Part shown: one piece after another, positions 28,901 to 37,664 of the stretch
Layout of the letters: the number at the start of each line of letters is the position of its first letter
Numbering within the stretch: the stretch's first letter is position 1
DNA from: Aureococcus anophagefferens
Taxonomy: Eukaryota > Sar > Pelagophyceae > Pelagomonadales > Pelagomonadaceae
DNA: 64,000 nt
Assembly: GCF_000186865.1 (NCBI RefSeq)
Contig: NW_008705574.1
Coordinates: 72,282-136,281 of the forward strand
Direction of reading: 5' to 3'
Notes under the pieces: model-generated
Seen by the model: the letters and a program-made list of their open reading frames with translations, nothing else
Told to the model about the DNA's origin: nothing
The model's database searches: none
Made by a program: the position numbers and the translations under genes

Positions 28901-31900
28901 GGCTCGACGCGCTCTACGCCACGGACTTCTTCATGGTCGAGGACTACGCGCCGACGCACGCGCCGACGTACCGGCCGACGGAGGCGCCCATAAACCCGCC
29001 GTCCGCGGAGCCCACGCTCGCGCCCGTCTTCAAGCCGACGCCCTACCCGACCTATTTGCCGACGAAGCTCTGCACCATCGAATTCCCCAACGCCGAGGAC
29101 TTTTACTGGCGCGCGGGCTCGCGCGTGTCGTTCCGCGTCCGCGTCTGCGACGACCACAACGACCAGAAGCGCGGCTACTCCTACGACTTCGGCTACGGGT
29201 TGTTGGACGTCCTCCTCTACAAGGGCAGCGAGCTCTACGACGTCGTCGTCGCCTACGCGACGATGGAGACGGGCGACAAGTACTACGTGGACTACGACGT
29301 GCCCGCGGCTTTGGAGCCCGGCCACGACTACAAGCTCCGGGCCATCGAGTACACGCGCGGCTACGACGAGGAGTCCGTGACCTTCCCCGTCAACGACAAC
29401 CTGGACTACGAGCCGAGCACGTCGCCGACGCCGGCGCCGTCGCACACGGGCCTCGCCATGGTCCTCCGGAAGAAGGACAAGGGGTCGCAGCCCGGGACCC
29501 TGATCCTCACGGGCCCCGGCGCGGGCTTCCCGAACAGCGTCGCGCCCGGCGAGCAGGTCACGCTCACGCTCGCGTTCACGGGCCGGAGCCGCGACCAGAA
29601 TGGCTTGATGGTCGTCCAGCTCTGCCGGGGCGCGCGAGACTCCACGTGCGCGCCGGCGTACCCGCCGGACGACTCGGGCCGCGGCACGGGCGCCGCTTCC
29701 AACAAGATCGGCTTCGTGAAAGACGTCAGCGTGAGCAAGACGGCGGGCACGGAGAAGGTCGTCACGTTCACGATCCCCGAGGGCATCGCGCCGGGCGACG
29801 ACTACCGGTTCATGGCGCGGGACCGCGGCGCGATGTACGACACGCGGCCGCTCTACAAGGGCGCCGAGGCCGGCAAGTTCTACGAGTTCGTCCAGGTCTC
29901 CGACTCCTTCGTCGTCGCCTACTACGCGCCGACGCCCCACCCGTCGCCCCAACCGACGCAGCGGCCGACGACGCCGCGGCCGACGGCCGCGACGGTCGTC
30001 TTCGACCCCGCGCCGCGGTCGTGGATCGTCGGGAAGCGGGAGACCGTGGCCCTCAAGGCCACGGGGCCCCGCGACCGCGCCGTCGTCGACGTGCTCCTCT
30101 ACGGCTGCGCCGTGGTCACGGCCACGCCGGGGCCGAGCGCCTGCGTCTCCAGCGGCGCGCCGAACACCCAGGCGACGCTCCTCGCGACCGTCGCGCGCTA
30201 CGCGTCGTTCGACGGGTCCCGCGACTTCGCCTACGACGTGCCCTGGGACCTCGTGGCGGCGACGGCCTACAAGGGCTTCTTCCTGCGCGTCGTCGAGTAC
30301 GCGCGCGGCGTCGACGTCTACTCCGACGACTTCTCCGTCGGGTATACTCCGCAGCCGTCGCCCGAGCCTTCGCGCGCGTCCTCTTCGCCGACGCCGCGGC
30401 CGACGCGCCGGGGCCTCAACGTCGACGTCGTTGCGGCGCGCGAGCTCTCGCCGGGCGACGAGGCTGAGGTGACCTTCTCCTACGCGGGCGCGCACGACGG
30501 CGCGTCCGTCGTCACGCTGGGCGTCTGCAAGAAGGCGCACGCGGACGAGTCGATGGCGTCCGGCGGCTGCGCGGGCGACTCCGCCGTCGTCCTCGAGTAC
30601 GGCATCGACGTCGCCCCGGGCGCGGACACGGTCAAGACGGTGGAGATCCCGGCGGCGCTCGTCGACGGCGACCGCTACGTCTTCTACGCCGTCGACGTCG
30701 TCAACGAGTACGCCGTCGACACGCACGCCTTCAAGTTCCGCGCGGTCAGGCCCACGCCGGCGCCCACGCTCAAGCCCACGGCGGCGACGCTGGGCTTCCC
30801 GGACCTGCCGCTGCACGTGAAGCCGGGCGAGACGCTCGAGCTCGCCGTCGCGTTCTACGACGACCCGGAGCTGGCGCCGGACGAGTCGCGCATGGACTGC
30901 GTGCTCTACAAGACCGAGGACCTGGCCTCGACGACCGCCGCCTACGTGGCGCCCGTGCTCGTCATCGGCGAGTACGTCGAGGTCACGCCGAAGACGACGG
31001 CGCTGGCGATGCGCGTCGCGGTGCCGGAGACGCTCGAGCAGCGGCGCTACGCGGTCCGCTGCGTCGACACGCTCCGCGGCTTGGACGTCGCGTCGGGCGC
31101 CGACATCGGCGTCTTCGACGAGGAGCCGAAGCCGTCGTCGGCGCCGACGAAGGCCGTCAAGCCCACGCCCCGGCCGACGGTCGAGGAGACGGTCGTGGTG
31201 GTCCAGCGAGATCCGCAGGAGCCGCTCGCCTACGGCGCGGACGACGCGCTAGTGGTCGGCGCGGACGTGACGCTCGTCGTCGTCGCCTACGGCGGTGACG
31301 CGCACGTCGTCACCGTGCGCATGTGCGTCAAGAAGCGCCTGGACTCGGGCCGCGACTTCACCGCGCATCTCCGCGACGCCGCGGACGTCGAGTGCGACGC
31401 CAAGAAGCCCATCGAGACGCTCATCGTCGACGCGTCCGTCGGTAACACGGCGCTGGACGTGCCCTACACCGTGCCCGCGACCTTCCTCGGCCGCGACGAC
31501 GTCGTCTTCGAGATCTCGGACGCGACGCGCCGCGACGTGCGATTCACCGACGTCTTCGGCGTCTTCGAGTTCGCGCCCTCCCGCAAGCCCGTCTACGCGC
31601 CATCGGCCGCGCCGACCTACGGGCCGACGCCGAAGCCGACGCTCCACCCGGCGCCGGCGCCGACGGAGGCGGGGCTGAGTTTGGTCGCGCGCGATCCGCT
31701 CCTCGTCAAGGGCGCTCGCTCTTCGGTCCGGCTCCGCCTCGTGGGCCCCATGGCCCGCGGCGACGCGCTCGTCGACGTCGTGGTCCACGACGCGGCGTTG
31801 TCGGCGACGGGCACGGACGCGCTCGCCGTCATCGCCGCGGGCGAGGCCTTTGACGGGTCGCGGTCCTTCGACTTCGACGTGGCTCCCGACTGGCCCGCGT

Positions 31901-33207
31901 CGGTCGAGGTCCGCGCGTACGACCACGTCCACGGCTACGCCGCCGTCGTCGAGCTCCCCGTCATCGACGCCTACGCGCCGACGCCGCGGCCCACGGACGA
32001 GCCCGGCGCGACGCCGCGGCCCACGGGCGGTCCCACTCCTTCCCCTACTACCCCGGTGCTCGCGGTCGAGCTCCTCACGGAGGCCGACGAGGCGCCGGAG
32101 CTCGGCGCGGGCCGCGTCAACGCCTTCGTCGCGGGCGCCAGGGCGAAGCTGACCATGGCCTACGTCGGCCGGCTCGCGTCCGTGCCCGCCGTCGCGTCCG
32201 TGCGCGTCTGCTACCGCGACCGGCCGCGGATCGCCGCCTACTACGACTCCCTGGCCGAGAACGGCCTCGGCGAGTGCGACGGCGCGGTGCTGCTCGCGTC
32301 GGCGGTCAAGGTGCCCGTCGGCGGCGCGTCGGTCTACGTGGCGCTCCCGCCGACGCCCGAGGGCCGATTGCACGCGTCGCTCCGCGTCGATTCCGCGCCC
32401 GACCGGTCGACGTTCTTCGAGCTGGGGGCCGACGCGCCGTCGGACCGCGACGTCGTCCGGGACCGCCTCGTCTACGAGTCGATGACCTTCGACGTCGTCG
32501 CCGACGCGTCGGAGCTGTCCCTCGACCCCGCGTCGACGTGGCTCAAGAAGGGCACGAAGGCCGACGACTGCGACTGGGTCGCGTTGAACACGGCCGAGCG
32601 CTGCGTCAAGCATGATGAAGATGGCACTCTCGCCACCGAGGGCTGCCCCAACACCTGCGCCGACTACGAGCCGCCGGCGCCGACGGCGGCGCCGAGCCTG
32701 CCCTGGCCCACGCCCGCGCCGAACACGGCGCCGCCGACGGCGCGGCCGACGCCGGACCCGACCCCCATGCCGACGCTCCACATGCCCACGCCGGCGCCCG
32801 TCACGGAGGAGGTCCTCGTCGAGCGGGCCTGCCAGGCCGACATCGACGCCTGGACCGCCTGCGTCGAGGCCGCGGGCGTCGACCTCGACGCGCTCGCCGC
32901 GAACGCGACGGATAGCGCGCCCGCCGTCGAGGGCGGCTTCCCGGCGACCGAGACGGTCACGTGCGAGGCGCTGCAGGCCTCGGAGGAGTGGCTCGCCGAG
33001 TGCGTCCACCCCCTCGAGGACGCGGACTGCGGCGCCGAGTGGGAGGCCGCGACGGAGTGCGAGTGGAACGCGATCGCGACGGACCTCCTCGGCGACGACT
33101 GCGCGCTCTCGTGCGTCGGCGCGTTCGCCGGCGCGATGCCCAAGTCCTTCAACAAGTCCCCCCGCCACGCCCTCGCCGCGCGCCTCCGCGACCAGGCCCG
33201 CCTCTGA
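25957..33207 (+). CDS. Giant secreted modular protein with PT linkers and a kringle
   Basis: 2416 residues, one exon of 7.2 kb. The signal peptide is RSLLLLLALGSAQA. The body is a series of roughly 100-150-residue beta-sandwich-like modules with the recurring pattern (V/L)xPGExVTLTLAFTG, e.g. APGEQVTLTLAFTGRSRDQN and SPGDEAEVTFSYAGAHDG. These resemble KRE9/KNH1-type Ig-like cell-surface domains. They are separated by PT-rich linkers at about residues 221, 400, 549, 998, 1153, 1324, 1463, 1598, 1725, 1873, 2006 and 2239. Residues about 920-978 form a kringle-like module (LTCQKWTEQSPW, NECRDPDGSGQAWCYTTSP, EFC), preceded by a Cys-rich segment. The C-terminus (about 2290-2416) has further Cys pairs. 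It probably belongs to the cell surface or extracellular matrix. PT linkers of this kind are frequent in diatom and pelagophyte secreted proteins. Confidence 0.85.
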   Translation: MRSLLLLLALGSAQAEEKWTHLHTWLSPEDSQLTKDTQFRAKPPADDDDPVTIPWKIRASGPVGRNYEFRIEMYRSQGGWDDETNSVIINPDLDALIATKILKGVVPSTPIIFDVGGDGDCAWCDCPEYPDDCECAIDDVASTCQSGSGQAPNMKLPDVAPGGGSWETYFKDDELEKGIHIYAVTTNLEDGVFLENRDAGDGWQPERREILLYYDDFLPTGAPTVPPTATRAPTDAWLAADNYFQQTPAQLPYGVVGGVAYTHVYYTGDATGEAPRLNNLRVVDALNEGDDYERFLPDDVKCVAANELDVEGADAQTIHGCVVTWEVTQGDYDFARSARRLGDAPAAGDARARRLETLDDYEAEATPPALRLMFKETRRFKADFATANFGVATRYAANLPTSSPTLAPTTSAPTAAGQKGKNAPTAYGDGVNLGLPDLCVPGGTCTFDVILPEEGLHVDLLVEAKRADGQPNVAKIGQPTWLLLAGHEARGRHLAVTWTVPEAGHHGIPEGQYRLRCIVWEMGVDVTSGKYDGAPSGGDTRGEFPVGFLKPTVAPTAEPTRDTLSLRVLSRDRDFGDTILTGSSKGQPVRRDTDLGRGGGLVPGERLTFELSYTGSDRDTNGAVVISLCRSTWGDDPIYGEDRRLGAVDGERLVDRRLRDNDASGSRLYKESSGSTDTFFVDETLKPADQCVDSPVWRAGDDDPDAQDARDCRWAGERYACETPGRYAEYPPGACYAYAGVLWADADWPTPHEHETTCACHATCASCGYVSEDGKAPSASYQCLSCKEGPLADADGDGVGTCGVPVEGAAATAAEACPLSCDPDCVYLLKHKQATDDCLGDARYALWKTAVDHHLAPPALKTYEVDKDFDDTMLYDVELPRDLPSGHAYYFVYADTVNKAANFDATGLVQKVTTTVSGLTCQKWTEQSPWTHVHTPGNYPDADLGDHNECRDPDGSGQAWCYTTSPAVRREFCDPDLTRKAWLDALYATDFFMVEDYAPTHAPTYRPTEAPINPPSAEPTLAPVFKPTPYPTYLPTKLCTIEFPNAEDFYWRAGSRVSFRVRVCDDHNDQKRGYSYDFGYGLLDVLLYKGSELYDVVVAYATMETGDKYYVDYDVPAALEPGHDYKLRAIEYTRGYDEESVTFPVNDNLDYEPSTSPTPAPSHTGLAMVLRKKDKGSQPGTLILTGPGAGFPNSVAPGEQVTLTLAFTGRSRDQNGLMVVQLCRGARDSTCAPAYPPDDSGRGTGAASNKIGFVKDVSVSKTAGTEKVVTFTIPEGIAPGDDYRFMARDRGAMYDTRPLYKGAEAGKFYEFVQVSDSFVVAYYAPTPHPSPQPTQRPTTPRPTAATVVFDPAPRSWIVGKRETVALKATGPRDRAVVDVLLYGCAVVTATPGPSACVSSGAPNTQATLLATVARYASFDGSRDFAYDVPWDLVAATAYKGFFLRVVEYARGVDVYSDDFSVGYTPQPSPEPSRASSSPTPRPTRRGLNVDVVAARELSPGDEAEVTFSYAGAHDGASVVTLGVCKKAHADESMASGGCAGDSAVVLEYGIDVAPGADTVKTVEIPAALVDGDRYVFYAVDVVNEYAVDTHAFKFRAVRPTPAPTLKPTAATLGFPDLPLHVKPGETLELAVAFYDDPELAPDESRMDCVLYKTEDLASTTAAYVAPVLVIGEYVEVTPKTTALAMRVAVPETLEQRRYAVRCVDTLRGLDVASGADIGVFDEEPKPSSAPTKAVKPTPRPTVEETVVVVQRDPQEPLAYGADDALVVGADVTLVVVAYGGDAHVVTVRMCVKKRLDSGRDFTAHLRDAADVECDAKKPIETLIVDASVGNTALDVPYTVPATFLGRDDVVFEISDATRRDVRFTDVFGVFEFAPSRKPVYAPSAAPTYGPTPKPTLHPAPAPTEAGLSLVARDPLLVKGARSSVRLRLVGPMARGDALVDVVVHDAALSATGTDALAVIAAGEAFDGSRSFDFDVAPDWPASVEVRAYDHVHGYAAVVELPVIDAYAPTPRPTDEPGATPRPTGGPTPSPTTPVLAVELLTEADEAPELGAGRVNAFVAGARAKLTMAYVGRLASVPAVASVRVCYRDRPRIAAYYDSLAENGLGECDGAVLLASAVKVPVGGASVYVALPPTPEGRLHASLRVDSAPDRSTFFELGADAPSDRDVVRDRLVYESMTFDVVADASELSLDPASTWLKKGTKADDCDWVALNTAERCVKHDEDGTLATEGCPNTCADYEPPAPTAAPSLPWPTPAPNTAPPTARPTPDPTPMPTLHMPTPAPVTEEVLVERACQADIDAWTACVEAAGVDLDALAANATDSAPAVEGGFPATETVTCEALQASEEWLAECVHPLEDADCGAEWEAATECEWNAIATDLLGDDCALSCVGAFAGAMPKSFNKSPRHALAARLRDQARL

Positions 33208-33407
33208 ACTCCCCCTCCCCCCCCTTTCCCCGATCCCATCCCGCCCTACTCCCTCTCTCCCCGTAAGGACTTCTCTCTCATCAGCTTGTTTGGGGTTCGC
33301 CAAGTCCTGTGGCAAGCGAAGAGCTTGCGCTTGCGACATCGTGCCTCTCAGACGCCCCCGCCACGCCCCCGACCCTCGTACACGCCCCCGCCACGCTCGC
33401 ACCGCTC

Positions 33408-34481
33408 ATGAAGGACTGGCAGAAGAAGCAGAGGGAATTCGAGCAGGTCAAAGCCCGGGCGAAAGAGCTCCGGCTCCGGCTCACCTGCACCATTTGCGGT
33501 GAGAAGGCCAAGCTGAATTGCCCCTGTGGCACTACCCAGTACTGCACGGTCGCCTGCCAAAAGATCGACTGGCGCGACCGCGGCCACCGCACGGCGTGCA
33601 AAAAGATCCGAGACGAGCGCGCGGCGGAGGCGGCGCGGGCGGCGGCGCCGACGGACCCGCCGTCCCCCCCGAAGCCCGTCTTCTACGGCCCCGCGCCGCG
33701 GTCGCACGCCGACGAGGTCCGCGCGCGGATCGCGGCGGAGCACGAGGCGGCGCGTTTGCGGCGCGATGCGAACCCGGAGCGGGAGCCGGCGTCGGCGCGG
33801 TGGGGCTCGCGATGCCCGATCTGTCTCGAGGAGTGGGACGTGAACGCGAACGTCATGAATCGTCCCTGCTGCTTCCGGAGGATCTGCATCTCTTGCGAGG
33901 ACAAGATTCCAATCGAAGCACCCTGTCCGCTCTGTCAGGCACCTTACCCGCGAACGGCTGCGGCGCATCTGGCTTTGGTTCGTCGCCACGTGGAGAACGG
34001 GGTGCCCGAGGCGATGGCTGAGTTGGGGGATCTGTACAACGGCAGTGATGCTTCCAACGAATACGGCATATTAAGATCGACGAAGAAAGCCGTGAAGATT
34101 TACAAGCGCGCCGTCGAGCTCGGTAGCGTGGAGGCGATGTTCGAGCTTGGGCGCCTTTATGAAATTGGCGAGGGTGTCAAGAAGATAGACAAGAAGAAGG
34201 CGATGCAGTACTATCATCAGGCCGCAGACCTGGGCTGGGCTAAAGCGCAGAACAACCTCGCGATACTTTTGTATTTCGAAGAAAGACATGCAGAGGCCTC
34301 CCGATATTATAGGCTCGCCGCCGAGCAAGGGCACGCAGAGGCGTGCGCGAATCTCGGCGTCCTCTATGAGAACGGTCACGGCGTGGAACGCGACCGCGAC
34401 GAGGCGAAACGCTGGTATGCGCGCGCGGCCGCCAACGGGCACGAGGGAGCCATAGCCATCCTCGAGGCACTTAATGCGTAA
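33408..34481 (+). CDS. MYND finger + RING-like + Sel1-repeat protein
   Basis: ATG at 33408 is used; the frame is open upstream only from a GTG. 357 residues. MYND zinc finger at about 27-64 (CTICGEKAKLNCPCGTTQYC, then DWRDRGHRTAC). RING-like finger at about 136-177 (RCPICLEEWDVNANVMNRPC, ICISCEDKI, CPLC). At least four Sel1-like repeats follow, e.g. AMFELGRLYEIGEGVKKIDK and ACANLGVLYENGHGVERDRD. RING would suggest E3 ubiquitin ligase activity, MYND a peptide-binding role, and Sel1 repeats an adaptor scaffold. The 3' half is less GC-rich than its neighbours. Families of this architecture are expanded in pelagophytes as far as I recall. Confidence 0.85.
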   Translation: MKDWQKKQREFEQVKARAKELRLRLTCTICGEKAKLNCPCGTTQYCTVACQKIDWRDRGHRTACKKIRDERAAEAARAAAPTDPPSPPKPVFYGPAPRSHADEVRARIAAEHEAARLRRDANPEREPASARWGSRCPICLEEWDVNANVMNRPCCFRRICISCEDKIPIEAPCPLCQAPYPRTAAAHLALVRRHVENGVPEAMAELGDLYNGSDASNEYGILRSTKKAVKIYKRAVELGSVEAMFELGRLYEIGEGVKKIDKKKAMQYYHQAADLGWAKAQNNLAILLYFEERHAEASRYYRLAAEQGHAEACANLGVLYENGHGVERDRDEAKRWYARAAANGHEGAIAILEALNA

Positions 34482-34507
34482 CTAGTCCACAGGCGAGTCT
34501 TACTCGT

Positions 34508-35125
34508 TCACTGGTCCTCCGCGCCGGGCGTCTTGACCCAGCGGGGCTGCGGCGCGGGCGTCTTCGGGGTGCGCTTCGTCGGGGAGTCGGACTTCGGGGA
34601 GACGGCGACGCTCTCGACGGCGGCCTCGAGGTCGACGTCCTTCTTCGGCGACGTCGGGAAGAGGAACTTGCAGGCCTCGGGCGCGCGCGCCCGGAGGAAG
34701 GGCTCCGCGCGGACGCGGATCGCGCCGTAGAGCCGGATGCCGTACTCGAGCGCCAGGCCCGCGACGACGAAGGACGCCGTCGACGCCGCGACGAAGCCGC
34801 TCCGCGCGCACTCGGCGACGTACGCCGCCGCGCGCGCGGCCTGGGCCGACACGCGCGCCGTCACGAGCGCGCCCTTCGCGACGCAGAGGATGGCGACGAC
34901 GACCTTGCGCACGAAGGCGTAGGCGATGCAGACCGCGAGCCAGAGGAAGCGGGACGCCGCGCGGCCGACGACGAAGCCCCGGTACGACGTCGCCGCCGCG
35001 CAGGAGCCCGCCGTCTCGAGCTTCGCCGACGTCTCGGGCGAGACGCACGGCAGCGCCGGCGCGTCGTCGGACTTGATCGCGCGCTCGTACTCGGCGATGA
35101 TCTGCGCCGCGGCCTTCGTCGACAT
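34508..35125 (-). CDS. Small protein with amphipathic/hydrophobic centre, unknown
   Basis: 205 residues from the ATG at 35125. The N-terminal 40 residues are charged helix (STKAAAQIIAEYERAIKSDD). Residues about 50-140 are a run of moderately hydrophobic Ala/Val-rich helices (FLWLAVCIAYAFVRKVVVAI) without a clear loop pattern. The C-terminus is Ser/Thr/Pro/Lys-rich and probably phosphorylated (KSDSPTKRTPKTPAPQPRW). The layout recalls lipid-droplet or membrane-associated proteins, but no family motif is present. Tail-to-tail with the MYND gene, 26 bp apart. Confidence 0.6.
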   Translation of the reverse strand: MSTKAAAQIIAEYERAIKSDDAPALPCVSPETSAKLETAGSCAAATSYRGFVVGRAASRFLWLAVCIAYAFVRKVVVAILCVAKGALVTARVSAQAARAAAYVAECARSGFVAASTASFVVAGLALEYGIRLYGAIRVRAEPFLRARAPEACKFLFPTSPKKDVDLEAAVESVAVSPKSDSPTKRTPKTPAPQPRWVKTPGAEDQ

Positions 35126-35603
35126 GCCTACGGTCACGCGGGCGATCGCGCGACAGTTACGCGCGACGTTGCGGACACGGCTGACGTACTCTTGCCGCTA
35201 AGCCGCGCGCTCCACGCTTTCTTCGCGGCGGCGCGTCCGTCAAAGGGTTGCACACGGTGCGCTGGCAGTCTATCCAGTTGTCCGAGCGTCATCGATGTTG
35301 TGGCGCCTGCGGAGGAACGGCGGGGTCGGCGCGCGCGAGCAGCGCGCGGCGCGCGTGGGAGCAGCGCGTGGCGCGCGCGCGTGGCGCGCGTGGCGCAGCG
35401 ATGGAGTGCGAGAGATGCGCGCGAGAACTGGGCGCAGGGCGCGCGCCGAGGATGGGGGTCTGCAACGGCGCGGCCGACGACGACGAAGGCGACACTTCAG
35501 ATGGGGGCCTGCAACGGCGGCCTTGGCCGCTTCACCGCCGACCCAACGACACAACGCGCCGATGCTCGCGCACTGAGACGCAGCCCCAACAACAAAGCAC
35601 ACG
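35126..35603. other. Intergenic, simple-sequence and short direct repeats
   Basis: The left part has (GC)-rich runs of GCGCGAGCAGC type. A 20-bp direct repeat GATGGGGG(T/C)CTGCAACGGCG is at 35451-35470 and 35500-35519. No gene supported. Confidence 0.5.
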
Positions 35604-36458
35604 ATGATCGGCGGGTCGCAAGTCGCGTCGTGGCGTATCTACCCGCGGGTCCACAAAGACCCAGGGAGCGTCGGCCACCGCGCTGGTGTCGGCCAGCAGA
35701 CGGGTGAACGCGCGAAGCTGTCCATGGACCACCCCATCGAGTTCCTCTCCGTCCAGAACGAGGAGATGGCCCTAGCCGACGGCGCGGCGAAGCTCCGCGA
35801 CCTCAACGCCGAGGCGGAGCAGCGCGCCGAGCAGAAGCACAACCTCACGAAAACCTCCTGGTCCTACGGTCGGAACGGCCCCGCGACGCGCTACGTCGTC
35901 GCGGGCCGCATGCCCGACGTCCGCGGCGACCACCGCCGCGAGCCCGTCGTCGACAACACCATCAAGCCGCGGCCCTACCTCTGGGACTACGCGCGGCGCA
36001 GCCAGTCCCACACGACGATGCAGGACTGCATGGACGGCGGTCTGCGCGCGAAGGGCGAGAACGTCGGCCGCGCGAACTTCGCCGTGGACCCCCAGGCCTT
36101 GAAGGCCCAGCTCACGCGCACGACCTGCCGCTTCGGCGACGGCCGCTGGTACGGCTTCAACAAGCGCGACACGCACAGCCACGAGGGCGCGCAGCTCGAG
36201 GCGAATCGCGCGTCGGCCGCGCGCAAGGGGCCCCTCAACGGCGCGACGACCATCGGCGCGACGCTCTTTCCGTCCGAGGACCGCGCCTTCGCGACGTCGT
36301 CCTTCGAGACCATGCGCCCGGACCTCTACCTCGACCGCCAGCTCATGCGCAGCCGGCAGGCCGGCGGCCGGAAGAAGCGCGGCGACGACGACCAGCTCCG
36401 CATCGCCATGCCCAACTGCTTCTCGGAATACGCGGGGGGGCGCTCGCCCGTGGAGTAA
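35604..36458 (+). CDS. Conserved-looking hypothetical protein
   Basis: 284 residues from ATG at 35604 (an alternative in-frame ATG at 35724 begins MDHPIEFLSVQNEEMALADG). There is no signal peptide or membrane span. It is rich in Arg, Tyr and Trp with block-like motifs: KTSWSYGRNGPATRYVVAGR, KPRPYLWDYARRSQSHTTMQ and TTCRFGDGRWYGFNKRDTHS. The many short aromatic/basic motifs resemble filament- or microtubule-associated proteins of flagellated cells, but I do not recognise the family. Confidence 0.7.
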   Translation: MIGGSQVASWRIYPRVHKDPGSVGHRAGVGQQTGERAKLSMDHPIEFLSVQNEEMALADGAAKLRDLNAEAEQRAEQKHNLTKTSWSYGRNGPATRYVVAGRMPDVRGDHRREPVVDNTIKPRPYLWDYARRSQSHTTMQDCMDGGLRAKGENVGRANFAVDPQALKAQLTRTTCRFGDGRWYGFNKRDTHSHEGAQLEANRASAARKGPLNGATTIGATLFPSEDRAFATSSFETMRPDLYLDRQLMRSRQAGGRKKRGDDDQLRIAMPNCFSEYAGGRSPVE

Positions 36459-36504
36459 GCAGCATCCCTACACTACCTAGGTAGAGAGCAATTAGCGATC
36501 GCAT

Positions 36505-37422
36505 TTAGTAGTCGCCAGCATCCGGGTCTGGGAGATTGAGGTTTTCTTGAAAGTTCTGACGACTTGATGCTGCGTAGTACTCGATGTCGATAGCGCCGAA
36601 GTGGCTCGTAAAGCGGGAATAGTTGCAGAGGTAGAGGGACCGAAGTGGGAATCGGTGAAACGGGAGCCGCGACACGCGGACACCATCGACAGATACGATC
36701 GCCGTCGACGCATCCCAGTCAAATTCGGCCTCGACCGTGTACCATTGATCAGGTCTCGCGTCACACAAACGTACGACTTGGTTTCCGGCTTGGACATCGG
36801 AAGAATTATCAATCCAGGTCAGCAGCTTAATCTCTTGCGGGGTCGCACCCGCAGCCGGACCTCCGTTTGGCTGAAAGTAGACTCGGCATAGAAAGCTTTC
36901 AACATCAAACTCCTGCGACGACGACGTCGACATGAGTATGAAATCGCCACCGCCCAGCCCATACTGGCCGCTGTAACGGCACCGCATACGAAAGCTCTTG
37001 ATGCAGTTCCGTTCGCCATCGAAATCCAACTGCATTCCACCATCATTCTCACTACCAACTCCGACCTGCGCATCGAGCCTGGACACTGCCACATGATTAC
37101 CCCCGGGAGTTCGTTGCAATTCCGGCCCCGGGCCATGCGTAGTGACCCAATGCTCGAGGCTGTCCCAGCGCTCGCGAACGCGAACGACATCGCGCCCCGC
37201 GTCGCGCAAGGTGACGATGATTCCCCGCTTGATCACCGCTTGCGTCCCCGCAGCGCACAGAATCCGCAGTTGTCCCGCGGCGAATGACTTCGACAGAGCA
37301 GGCAGGGAGCAGATGGCATTCAAATCCAAGAACCCAACTACTGCATCCGTGAGGTCGTGCTTCCGCCAGAGCGACTGGAGGTGGGGCGCAGTGGTCGTGC
37401 GGGGAAGCTTGTCCGCGTTCAT
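36505..37422 (-). CDS. F-box-like protein with lectin/LamG-type domain
   Basis: 305 residues. The N-terminus (LTDAVVGFLDLNAICSLPAL, then SKSFAAGQLRILC) has the shape of an F-box or related helix. Residues about 95-290 form a concanavalin-A-like sandwich: DGGMQLDFDGERNCIKSFRM, RCRYSGQYGLGGGDFILMST, CRVYFQPNGG, DQWYTVEAEFDWDASTAIVS and VDGVRVSRLPFH. That order is typical of LamG/ConA-like domains. An F-box plus a sugar- or peptide-binding domain would suggest a substrate adaptor for SCF ubiquitin ligase. The gene has clearly lower GC and more varied codon use than its neighbours, which may indicate recent transfer or a different mutational history. Confidence 0.65.
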   Translation of the reverse strand: MNADKLPRTTTAPHLQSLWRKHDLTDAVVGFLDLNAICSLPALSKSFAAGQLRILCAAGTQAVIKRGIIVTLRDAGRDVVRVRERWDSLEHWVTTHGPGPELQRTPGGNHVAVSRLDAQVGVGSENDGGMQLDFDGERNCIKSFRMRCRYSGQYGLGGGDFILMSTSSSQEFDVESFLCRVYFQPNGGPAAGATPQEIKLLTWIDNSSDVQAGNQVVRLCDARPDQWYTVEAEFDWDASTAIVSVDGVRVSRLPFHRFPLRSLYLCNYSRFTSHFGAIDIEYYAASSRQNFQENLNLPDPDAGDY

Positions 37423-37664
37423 AATGTCCGGGCGATGAGCGTCGGCGCGGCGACGCGAGCGGCGAAGAGCGTCGCGCGGCCCGCGGCGCGGGACGAGTCT
37501 TTTGCCGCACTCGAGTCTTGATCAAGCGAGCAGCGAGCCCTCAGAGGCGTCCTCAGCAGCCCTCTCAGCGACCGCAGGTCCTGAGCTGTGAAGAAAGCCT
37601 GGGACAGCACACAAGCCCCCCCAAAAGACGTTGGCAAACACAAGCACAACAGGTTACGTTACGA

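Noticed and set aside
26233..30816. 1527-codon antisense frame across the giant secreted-protein gene
   Set aside because: Shadow of the repeated GC-rich coding sequence; Arg/Val/Asp-rich with no domain.
33255..33310. Possible intron or 5' exon (GTAAGG...CATCAG) before the MYND gene
   Set aside because: The donor and acceptor are only about 22 nt apart, no upstream coding exon could be recognised, and an ATG at 33408 gives a complete protein.
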